DNA of 12,386 bases, taken from contig NZOA01000036.1 in assembly GCA_002695115.1 (NCBI GenBank), positions 56,006-68,391 of the forward strand, given 5' to 3'. A program made the translations under genes and the position numbers. Shown piece by piece: positions 1 through 6,250 of the stretch. The DNA comes from Planctomycetota bacterium. GTDB taxonomy: Bacteria > Planctomycetota > UBA8108. Within the stretch, counting starts at the first letter, position 1. Every line of letters starts with the position of its first letter. The notes under the pieces were generated by a model. That model saw only the letters and a program-made list of their open reading frames with translations. It had not been told where the DNA came from and did not search any database.

Positions 1-621
1 GCGGTCGACAAATACCTCTGCCTCAGCCGGTTGCGGGATGCCGGGCTCCCCGTACCGCGAACCCTGGTCTGCGAAGATCCCGAGGAGGCCATGGAGGCCT
101 TCAAATCGCTTGACGGCAGGGCCTTGATCAAACCACTGTTCGGCTCCGAGGGCCGCGGCATCCTGCGCCCGGGCAGCCGGGAGGAGGCCCGCAACGCGAT
201 CCGGGAGATCTCCTCATGCCAGGGCGTCTTCTACCTGCAGGAATACATCGACCACGGCGGCTCGGACCTCAGGCTGCTGGTCATCGGCGATGAGGTCGTG
301 GCCTCGATGCGCCGTAAGGCTCCTCCAGGCCAGTGGCTGACGAATATCGCCCGGGGAGGAACCGCCGAGCCGCTGGCCGCGGACGAGGCCCTCGAGCTCC
401 TCGCCATCGAGGCCGCACGGGCCGTCGGAGCCGAGATTGCCGGGGTCGACATCCTCGAGGATCCCGGGGGCGCCCCCCGGATCCTCGAGGTGAACGCGAT
501 TCCCGGCTGGCGCGCGCTCAGCGAGGTGAGCGGGAAAGATCTCGCGCTCTCGGTCCTCGACTACGCCAGCGCGCGCGCCGGCGAACACGAATCGAAACCG
601 GCCGGAGCCCTGCAGCCGTGA
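1..621 (+). CDS. ATP-grasp (RimK-like) ligase, 5'-truncated; probable H4MPT-cluster glutamate ligase
   Basis: The reading frame is open from base 1, so the true start lies upstream; 206 codons of the C-terminal part remain. Visible ATP-grasp features are an N-terminal helix with an AGLPVPRT segment (residues 14-21 of the fragment), the nucleotide-binding strand ALIKPLFGSEGRG (41-53, Lys44), the hinge YLQEYID, a central DLRLLVIGDEVV strand and the metal-binding EVNAIPGW (163-170, Glu163 and Asn165). RimK/MptN-type members ligate glutamate to a carboxylate through an acyl phosphate; MptN does this on tetrahydromethanopterin, and ATP-grasp genes occur in bacterial H4MPT clusters. Assignment to that role is inferred from neighbours, since the substrate cannot be read from sequence. 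The stop TGA overlaps the next gene's GTG start (GTGA, 618-621), which suggests translational coupling. Lysine biosynthesis (LysX) or RimK proper are alternatives. Confidence 0.82.
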   Translation, partial: AVDKYLCLSRLRDAGLPVPRTLVCEDPEEAMEAFKSLDGRALIKPLFGSEGRGILRPGSREEARNAIREISSCQGVFYLQEYIDHGGSDLRLLVIGDEVVASMRRKAPPGQWLTNIARGGTAEPLAADEALELLAIEAARAVGAEIAGVDILEDPGGAPRILEVNAIPGWRALSEVSGKDLALSVLDYASARAGEHESKPAGALQP

Positions 622-1502
622 GCGGCCGGGGACAGGATCTCTCCGCGGGCGAGCTGGCGATGATGGCCTGCCTTCTCGAGGCCAGGGCGCCGAAGGTCGG
701 CAACGTGCATGCGGAAAAAGACTTCCAGGGCACAACCCTGCGCCACTTTCTCGATGCCGCAGGAGCGATCGCCGGCCCCCTCGACCGGGCCACCGGGCGG
801 TCGCTGGGCGATACCATCCTCGAGGCCGTCACCGAGAGCCGCAGGGCGACTGGCCAGAACGTCAACCTCGGGATCATCCTGCTCCTGGGCCCCCTGGCCA
901 GTATTCCCGATGGCCGGGAAGCGCACGAGGGGGTGAAGGAGGTGCTGGCCAACCTCGACGGCGAAGACTGCCGCAAGGTCTACGAGGCGATCCGGATCGC
1001 CTCCCCGGGCGGGCTCGGCAGCGTCGAGGAGGCGGACGTCAACGGTCCGCCCCCGGCTGATCTCATCGCCGCGATGGAACTGGCCGGCAAACGGGATCTT
1101 GTCGCGCGCCAGTACGTCAATGGCTTCGAACAGGTATTCTGCGATGGCCACCGATGGCTGAACGAGGCCTGCGAGGCTGGCCTTGATCTCGATGACTCCA
1201 TCGTCCGGCTTCACCTTCAGTTCATGGCGAACTATCCCGACAGCCTGATCGCCCGTAAATGCGGTCTCGAAACTGCCGAGGAAGCCGCCGCGGGAGCGGC
1301 CCGGGTACTCGAAAGCGGCTGGCCGCTAACCGTTACCGATGGGCTCTTCGAAGAGTTCGATCAGTGGCTGCGCGAAGATGGCAACCGCCGCAATCCCGGC
1401 ACCAGCGCCGATCTGGTGGCGGCTTGCTTGTTTCTCGCCCTGCGCGCTGGCATAATCGGCCTTCCGCCGATCGTTCCCGGGAACGGGAACCGGCAGGCGT
1501 AG
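618..1502 (+). CDS. CitG-like (triphosphoribosyl-dephospho-CoA synthase family) protein
   Basis: This 294-residue protein starts at GTG 618, chosen because it gives a 4-base overlap with the preceding stop and directly precedes the conserved N-terminal helix. Family signatures are EARAPKVGNVH (residues 21-31, compare the usual E-x-x-x-PKPG-x-V) followed by DF, and NVNLGIILLL (81-90, compare NTNLG). CitG/MdcB enzymes build the 2'-(5''-triphosphoribosyl)-3'-dephospho-CoA prosthetic group of citrate or malonate decarboxylases. No lyase or decarboxylase genes are visible here. CitG-like paralogues are known in methanogens and in H4MPT clusters of methylotrophs, where their job is not established. 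A nucleotide- or ribose-phosphate-transfer step in cofactor assembly is a reasonable inference only. The family call is firm; the reaction is not. Confidence 0.8.
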   Translation: MSGRGQDLSAGELAMMACLLEARAPKVGNVHAEKDFQGTTLRHFLDAAGAIAGPLDRATGRSLGDTILEAVTESRRATGQNVNLGIILLLGPLASIPDGREAHEGVKEVLANLDGEDCRKVYEAIRIASPGGLGSVEEADVNGPPPADLIAAMELAGKRDLVARQYVNGFEQVFCDGHRWLNEACEAGLDLDDSIVRLHLQFMANYPDSLIARKCGLETAEEAAAGAARVLESGWPLTVTDGLFEEFDQWLREDGNRRNPGTSADLVAACLFLALRAGIIGLPPIVPGNGNRQA

Positions 1503-1529
1503 CCCGGAACATACAGGAACTCCCGGACC

Positions 1530-2021
1530 ATGCGAAAATACACCGTTCGCGTATCAAAAGATTATCTCGGCTTCTGCTCCGCCCACTTCATCGTCTTCGG
1601 CAACAACGTCTGCGAGCGGCTGCACGGCCACAACTACCAGGTCGCCGCCGAGATCGAGGACGAGCTCAAGGCGGACCACCTGGTCTTTGATTTCATCGAG
1701 TTCAAGCAGATCCTCGAGGGCATCACAGACAGCCTGGATCATCGGATGCTGATCCCCCTCAACAGCGACACCCTCGGGGTCGAGGTCACGGAAGAAAACG
1801 TACGCATCACATCCGATGAGAAAGAGTGGGTCATCCCCCGCGACGACTGCGTGCTGCTGCCCATAGAGAATACGACGGCGGAGTTGCTGGCCCGCTGGGT
1901 GTCCGGGCAGCTCAGTGAAAAGCTGGAAGCGAAGCTCGGACAGCTCCCCCGCGTTCTACGCGTGGAGGTCTTTGAATCCCCGGGACAGAGCGCCACGATC
2001 GAACTCAGGAACGAGGCCTGA
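1530..2021 (+). CDS. 6-pyruvoyl-tetrahydropterin synthase family enzyme (QueD/PTPS, COG0720) with a combined Cys-Glu motif
   Basis: This 163-residue enzyme has an ATG at 1530 and an AGGAA Shine-Dalgarno about 10 bases upstream. The zinc ligands His19, His32 and His34 are present (SAHF, and HGHNY at 32-36), as are the Asp70-His71 dyad (LDHRML) and a late pterin-anchoring Glu (TTAE, Glu118). The stretch CERLHGH puts Cys28 four residues before the first HGH histidine (the PTPS-I/QueD position) and Glu29 three before (the PTPS-III position). PTPS-III enzymes turn dihydroneopterin triphosphate or dihydroneopterin into 6-hydroxymethyl-dihydropterin and can replace FolB. An insert of about 25 residues (roughly 85-110) precedes the Glu118 segment. 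Neighbouring pterin and pABA genes point to pterin head-group supply for H4MPT or folate. Queuosine synthesis (queD) is an alternative, although no queC/queE/queF is nearby. Confidence 0.9.
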   Translation: MRKYTVRVSKDYLGFCSAHFIVFGNNVCERLHGHNYQVAAEIEDELKADHLVFDFIEFKQILEGITDSLDHRMLIPLNSDTLGVEVTEENVRITSDEKEWVIPRDDCVLLPIENTTAELLARWVSGQLSEKLEAKLGQLPRVLRVEVFESPGQSATIELRNEA

Positions 2022-2058
2022 GCGCGACCGCCTCCTCCCCCAGCGTAAGGGAAGAACC

Positions 2059-2841
2059 GTGAGTGAAAACGAACTGACGCAGGACTCTCTTTCACTCGAG
2101 GGACGCCGGGCCGTCGTCACCGGCTCATCCTCGGGCATCGGCCGCGCCATAGCCCTCGAGCTGGCCTCCGCGGGCGCCGAGCTCGTGCTCCACGCCAACC
2201 GCTCGGTCGCCGAAGGAGAAGAGCTCCGGGAGCGGATCAGGGCCCGGGGCGGTCGCTGCGAATTTCTCCAGGCCGACCTGGGCGCCGCGGGGGAGGCCGA
2301 TGCCTTCTTCGAGGCGGCCCTCGACGCCCTGGGGAGCATCGATATCTGGATCAACAACGCCGGTGTCGACATCCTGACGGGAGAGGGCGCCCGGCTGTCC
2401 TACCAGGAGAAGCTCGATGCCCTCATCGCCGTCGACCTGCGAGCCAGCATACTGCTGGGGCGCAGGGCCGGCGCGATCATGAAGGAGCAGGGCAACGGAG
2501 TCATTCTCAACATGGGCTGGGACCAGGCGGCTGTCGGCATGGAGGGTGAAAGCGGCGAGCTCTTCGGCTCCATCAAGGGCGCCGTGATGGCCTTTACCAG
2601 GAGCCTCGCCCTGAGCCTGGCCCCCGAGGTGAGGGTCAACTGCCTGGCGCCCGGCTGGATCCGGACAGCCTGGGCGGAGGAGGCGCCGGCTGAGTGGCAG
2701 GAGCGGGTGCTCAGAGAGGTTCCGCTCGAGCGCTGGGGAACTCCCGAGGACATCGCCCACACGGCACGGTTCCTGGTCTCCGATGAGGCGAGCTACATCA
2801 GCGCCCAGGTTGTCAACATCAACGGCGGGGCCGTCACCTGA
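2059..2841 (+). CDS. Short-chain dehydrogenase/reductase with non-canonical active site; possible pteridine-reductase-like role
   Basis: The protein has 260 residues. The start is GTG 2059, because AAGGGAAGA lies just upstream and the protein then begins close to the first Rossmann strand; longer readings overlap the previous gene. Visible parts are TGSSSGIG (21-28), an NADPH-type LHANRS segment (44-49, Arg48 and Ser49 after strand 2), QADLG, NNAGVDI, and a C-terminal SYISAQVVNINGG as in FabG-like SDRs. The catalytic region is unusual: the Ser position in N-M-G-W (151-154) is Trp154 followed by Asp155, and the YxxxK motif reads FxxxK (Phe169, Lys173). Pteridine reductases (PTR1, FolM) also replace Ser with Asp but keep the Tyr. 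Given its place between PTPS and carbinolamine dehydratase genes, a pterin substrate is inferred. It lacks the PTR1/FolM arginine in the glycine-rich loop, so the role stays open. Confidence 0.85.
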   Translation: MSENELTQDSLSLEGRRAVVTGSSSGIGRAIALELASAGAELVLHANRSVAEGEELRERIRARGGRCEFLQADLGAAGEADAFFEAALDALGSIDIWINNAGVDILTGEGARLSYQEKLDALIAVDLRASILLGRRAGAIMKEQGNGVILNMGWDQAAVGMEGESGELFGSIKGAVMAFTRSLALSLAPEVRVNCLAPGWIRTAWAEEAPAEWQERVLREVPLERWGTPEDIAHTARFLVSDEASYISAQVVNINGGAVT

Positions 2842-2965
2842 TCCCAGAGGTGTCACAGCCCATCTTTTCAAACGACTTCGAGGCAGGATTCTGTTAATTG
2901 TTGGTATTCTCCGAACAGGAAATAAACGCCCCCAGGGGGCCGGTATCAGAACAGGAGCCGCGATC
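2842..2965 (+). promoter_or_regulatory. Largest intra-operon gap, possible secondary promoter or processing site
   Basis: This is the only gap above 40 bases between the + strand cofactor genes. It is more AT-rich than its flanks (for example TTAATTGTTGG around 2894-2904) and contains TATTCT at 2905-2910, but no convincing -35 box at the normal distance. A perfect 13-base GC palindrome (GCCCCC-A-GGGGGC, 2928-2940) follows, and a Shine-Dalgarno (AGGAG, 2953-2957) serves the next gene. The palindrome has no T run, so it is not a textbook terminator. A second promoter for the downstream genes is inference. Confidence 0.25.
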
Positions 2966-3310
2966 ATGAGCGACGAGAAGGTCTACAGCGAGGAAGAGAT
3001 CCTCGAAAAACTCAACAAGCTGCCGGGCTGGGAGCTCCGCGATGGCTGGATCCGCAGGAGCTTCAAAACGCCGGGCTGGCCCCACACCCTGATGCTTGTC
3101 AACGCCATCGGCTACAGGGCCGAGGCGGGCTTCCATCATCCCGACCTCGAGATCGGCTGGGCCAGGGTCGTCGTCAAGCTGCAGACCCACAGCGCCGGAG
3201 GGGTCACCGACAAGGACCTCACTCTCGCCGGTGAGATCGAGGAGCTCTCCACCTGGCTTCCCGATGGCGACAGCGCCCTCGAGGGCTTCCCCAAGAAATG
3301 GATACGGTAA
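2966..3310 (+). CDS. Pterin-4a-carbinolamine dehydratase (PCD/DCoH family)
   Basis: This 114-residue protein starts at ATG 2966 with AGGAG 8 bases upstream; the length is normal for the family. The published PCD activity pattern is fully met: Glu53, then His57-His58-Pro59, then Trp65, His75 (QTHSAGG) and an Asp nine residues on (VTDKD). PCD dehydrates 4a-hydroxy-tetrahydropterin to quinonoid dihydropterin, normally recycling the cofactor of aromatic amino-acid hydroxylases. No such hydroxylase is in the window. Its placement before the DHPS-like gene (9-base gap) and after PTPS and SDR genes suggests service to a pterin pathway, perhaps repair of hydrated or oxidised pterins during H4MPT metabolism. 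PCD-like proteins also occur near molybdenum-cofactor genes, but none is seen here. The family call is firm; the physiological substrate is inferred. Confidence 0.93.
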   Translation: MSDEKVYSEEEILEKLNKLPGWELRDGWIRRSFKTPGWPHTLMLVNAIGYRAEAGFHHPDLEIGWARVVVKLQTHSAGGVTDKDLTLAGEIEELSTWLPDGDSALEGFPKKWIR

Positions 3311-3319
3311 GAGGCTGAA

Positions 3320-4699
3320 ATGCCTGGCTCCCGGACCAGAGGCTTCGTCACCGGCAAGCTGGCTGCTCCGGCGCTGCGCAGGCTCCTCGACAACCTGGAA
3401 CCGGAGCTCGACTTCAAGCCGGTGGTCATCGAGTTGAATATAGACGTCGCAGCCCTGATGACGACGGACTGGGTAGCGCGTAAACTGGAAATCGGCCCGG
3501 AGATCGGTTCCCTGGTACTTCCCGGTCATTGCACGGGAGAGCTCGACGTCATCGAAAAAGCCACCGGGGTGAAAACCGAGCGCGGGCCGAAAGACCTTCG
3601 AAAACTGCCGGTACACCTCGGGAGTAAACCAGTGGAAGAAGACTACGGCACCCACGACATTGAGATCATCGCCGAGATCAACCATGTACCGCAGCTCGAT
3701 CCGAAAGCGATCCTCGCGCAGGCGAAAAGCTACGGAGCCGATGGAGCCGACATCATCGACCTCGGGTGTGATCGAGGCGGACCCTTCGAGGCTATCGGGA
3801 AAATCACCGGCATGCTTCGAGATGAGGGCTTCCGCGTATCGGTCGACAGCTTCAACTCTCGCGAAATCGAGCTTGCCGTCTCGAGCGGGGCCGAGCTGGT
3901 TCTCAGCGTCAACTCCGAAAATATCGACGTGGCGCGTTCACTCGGCTGCGAGGTGGTCCTCGTCCCCGATGAAAACGCGACCCTCGGCGGCATCGACGAA
4001 AACGTGAACAAGCTCGAATCGTGGGGAGCTGCCTACCGCATCGACCCGGTCATCGAGCCCATCGGTTTCGGCTTCGCGCAATCTCTCGGCCGCTACCTGG
4101 AAATTCGAAAACGCTACCCCGACACGGAAATCATGATGGGCATCGGCAACCTCACCGAGCTCACCGATGCCGACTCAGCGCCGATCAATCTCCTCCTGCT
4201 GGGATTCTGCCAGGAGACCGGGATCCGCAGCGTGCTCACCACCGAGGTGATCCACTGGGCCTCATCGAGCGTGCGAGAATGCGATCTGGCCAGGAAGCTG
4301 GTCCACTACGCCTGCACCGGGGGGCACCTGCCCAAGCACCGCGAAGCGAAGCTGCACCTGCTGCGCGACCCGAACCTCCTGGAACACGGAACAAAGGCGC
4401 TCGAGGAAATCGCCGCGGGCATCAGGGATCGCAATTTCAGGCTGTTCGCGGAGAACGGAGAAATCCACGCGATCTCCAGCACGGGACACATCCAGGGGAA
4501 GGACCCCTTCGAAATTTTCAAACAGCTCTCGGTAGATGATCCATCCCATGCGTTCTACCTAGGCTACGAGATGGCAAAGGCCGTCACAGCGCTGACGCTG
4601 AAAAAGAACTACGTCCAGGATGAAGCCCTGAACTGGGGATTCCTGACCCGGCCGGAAAAAAGCCACCTCGACAGGAGAGAGGAACTGCCGGAAAAATGA
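3320..4699 (+). CDS. Archaeal-type dihydropteroate-synthase-related protein of H4MPT clusters
   Basis: This 459-residue protein (ATG 3320, preceded by AAGAGG) is much longer than FolP. The first ~110 residues are an extra domain. The middle (about 115-330) is a DHPS-like TIM barrel: IIAEINHVP (115-123), GADIIDLGC, and FRVSVDSFNS, matching the pterin-binding strands of DHPS. The C-terminal part (about 370-445, FRLFAENGEIHA, then HAFYLGYEMAKAVTALTLKK) resembles the DUF4346-type tail seen in the archaeal DHPS-related family. These proteins occur in methanogens and in methylotrophs with H4MPT (the gene called orf20 in Methylobacterium, if memory serves), and the true reaction is unsettled. It may join the pterin to the arylamine or bind pterin intermediates. 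Its stop overlaps the next start (ATGA, 4696-4699), linking it translationally to pABA synthesis. Confidence 0.88.
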   Translation: MPGSRTRGFVTGKLAAPALRRLLDNLEPELDFKPVVIELNIDVAALMTTDWVARKLEIGPEIGSLVLPGHCTGELDVIEKATGVKTERGPKDLRKLPVHLGSKPVEEDYGTHDIEIIAEINHVPQLDPKAILAQAKSYGADGADIIDLGCDRGGPFEAIGKITGMLRDEGFRVSVDSFNSREIELAVSSGAELVLSVNSENIDVARSLGCEVVLVPDENATLGGIDENVNKLESWGAAYRIDPVIEPIGFGFAQSLGRYLEIRKRYPDTEIMMGIGNLTELTDADSAPINLLLLGFCQETGIRSVLTTEVIHWASSSVRECDLARKLVHYACTGGHLPKHREAKLHLLRDPNLLEHGTKALEEIAAGIRDRNFRLFAENGEIHAISSTGHIQGKDPFEIFKQLSVDDPSHAFYLGYEMAKAVTALTLKKNYVQDEALNWGFLTRPEKSHLDRREELPEK

Positions 4700-6216
4700 C
4701 CTCCCCCACCGTCCATTCCAACGAGAGCTCCGCTCAACCACTGGTCGAAGAAATCCCGGGCGCACCATCTCCCGAGGAGGCCTTCAAGCGTCTCTCGGGG
4801 CTCCCCTTCCTCCTCTTCCTCGACAGCGCGGCGGCTGATGATGATGCCGAGGGATGCCATTCCTACCTGGCCGCCTGCCCCTTCGAAGCGCTCAGGACCT
4901 CGGGTCGGACGACCGAGATCCTCAAGTCCACCGGATCCGAAGTGGAAAACGTCTCCTATGAAATCTCCGGCAGGGAAGGCGGCGATCCGTTCGAGCTCCT
5001 GCGCCTGCGCCTGGAAAGCTGGAGGGCGCCACAGGTGGCCGGCCTGCCGCCGTTCCAGGGCGGAGCAGCCGGACTCTTCGGCTACGGCCTCGCGCACCGC
5101 ATCGAGAACATCCCCCGGTCCCGGCACGACGAATTCGAGGTGCCGGACATGGTCATCGGCCTCTACGACTGGGTGCTGGCCTGGGACCACGGCAGCGAAA
5201 CCTGCCGGATCATCTCACATGGTTTTCCCGCCGAGGCGGCGCAACGGCAACGGCGTGCGGCCGAACGAATCAGGAAAGTGAAGAAACTGCTCTTGAAAAC
5301 GACCGGCACCCGCGCGCGCGAAGGCGAATCCATGCCGCCGCTTTCACGCGGGGAGCTCGCGGAGACATGGGATGTGCCCGAGTTTCCCGGCATGCTGAGC
5401 AATTTCTCCAGGGACGACTACACCAGGGCCGTAGAGCGCTCGATCGAATACATCCGTGCCGGGGACATTTTCCAGGTCAACCTTTCTCAACGCCTGGCCT
5501 GTCCGGCTCCCGGCAGCCCTGAAAACTTCTACCTGGCGCTGCGCAAATCGAACCCGGCACCCTACGCCGGCTACTTCGACCTGGGAGAGTACGTGGTAGC
5601 CAGCAGCTCGCCGGAACAATTTCTCAGCGTCGAGGAAGAGCTCGTAACCACCCGTCCGATCAAGGGCACCTGCTCACGGGGCTATACTCCCGAGGAGGAC
5701 CTCAGCCGCAGGGGCCATCTCACGCAGAGCGGCAAGGACCAGGCCGAGAACGTCATGATCGTCGACCTCCTGCGCAACGATCTCTCTCGCGTCTGCCGCC
5801 CCCACAGCGTCGAGGTCCCGCACCTCTTCGAAATCGAACGCCATCCCACCGTCTACCACCTCGTCTCGGAAATCAGCGGACAACTCAGGGAGGATCGAGA
5901 CGCCATCGACCTGCTTCGGGCCGCCTTCCCCGGCGGCTCGATCACGGGGGCTCCGAAGGTGCGGGCGATGGAGATCATCGCCGAGCTCGAGCCCACCGCG
6001 CGCGGACCCTATTGCGGCAGCCTTGCCTGGCTGGGCTTCGGCGGCGGGCTGCAGAGCAGTATCCTCATCCGGACTGTGACAATCGGCCGAGGCTGGCTTC
6101 AGATGCCGGTAGGCGGCGGGATCGTATCGGATTCATCCCCGGAGGCGGAATACCAGGAAACCCTCCAGAAGGCTACCGGCATGCTGCCGGCCCTTATCAA
6201 GGGCGCCACGGACTGA
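4696..6216 (+). CDS. pabB: Aminodeoxychorismate synthase component I
   Basis: This 506-residue chorismate-binding enzyme starts at ATG 4696 inside the upstream stop. The order is an N-terminal domain (to about 200), then the catalytic region: DYTRAVERSIEYIRAGDIFQ, APYAGYFD, ASSSPEQFL, TTRPIKGT with Lys323, DLLRNDLSRV, FPGGSITGAPKVRAMEII and a terminal GGGIVSDS segment. Lys in PIKGT is the nucleophile that marks aminodeoxychorismate synthase; anthranilate synthase has PIAGT, so TrpE is unlikely. The enzyme forms 4-amino-4-deoxychorismate using ammonia from PabA, and PabC then yields p-aminobenzoate. No pabA or pabC is in the window. p-Aminobenzoate is the arylamine precursor of both folate and H4MPT, which explains the tight coupling to the DHPS-like gene. 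Translation of this gene ends the + strand operon. Confidence 0.95.
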   Translation: MTSPTVHSNESSAQPLVEEIPGAPSPEEAFKRLSGLPFLLFLDSAAADDDAEGCHSYLAACPFEALRTSGRTTEILKSTGSEVENVSYEISGREGGDPFELLRLRLESWRAPQVAGLPPFQGGAAGLFGYGLAHRIENIPRSRHDEFEVPDMVIGLYDWVLAWDHGSETCRIISHGFPAEAAQRQRRAAERIRKVKKLLLKTTGTRAREGESMPPLSRGELAETWDVPEFPGMLSNFSRDDYTRAVERSIEYIRAGDIFQVNLSQRLACPAPGSPENFYLALRKSNPAPYAGYFDLGEYVVASSSPEQFLSVEEELVTTRPIKGTCSRGYTPEEDLSRRGHLTQSGKDQAENVMIVDLLRNDLSRVCRPHSVEVPHLFEIERHPTVYHLVSEISGQLREDRDAIDLLRAAFPGGSITGAPKVRAMEIIAELEPTARGPYCGSLAWLGFGGGLQSSILIRTVTIGRGWLQMPVGGGIVSDSSPEAEYQETLQKATGMLPALIKGATD

Positions 6217-6224
6217 GGGACTGA

Positions 6225-6244
6225 GACGGCTCCCCGGCGCCGTC
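6225..6244. terminator. Weak hairpin between convergent genes, possible terminator
   Basis: GACGGC (6225-6230) and GCCGTC (6239-6244) can form a 6-bp GC stem with an 8-base loop, in the 34-base gap between pabB and the convergent peptidase gene. Neither strand has a good U run after the stem; only a short TTCATTT follows on the + strand. Position favours a terminator, composition argues for caution. Confidence 0.35.
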
Positions 6245-6250
6245 CCGAGT

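Noticed and set aside
1915..2058. An upstream ATG for the SDR overlapping the PTPS gene.
   Set aside because: The overlap of over 100 bases is unlikely, and GTG 2059 has AAGGGAAGA at the right distance and starts next to the Rossmann fold.
3320..4699. Ordinary folate DHPS (FolP).
   Set aside because: It is far too long, with an extra N-terminal domain and a DUF4346-like tail; only the middle resembles DHPS.
4696..6216. Assignment of the chorismate-binding enzyme as anthranilate synthase (TrpE).
   Set aside because: The diagnostic motif is PIKGT with Lys323, typical of aminodeoxychorismate synthase, not PIAGT.
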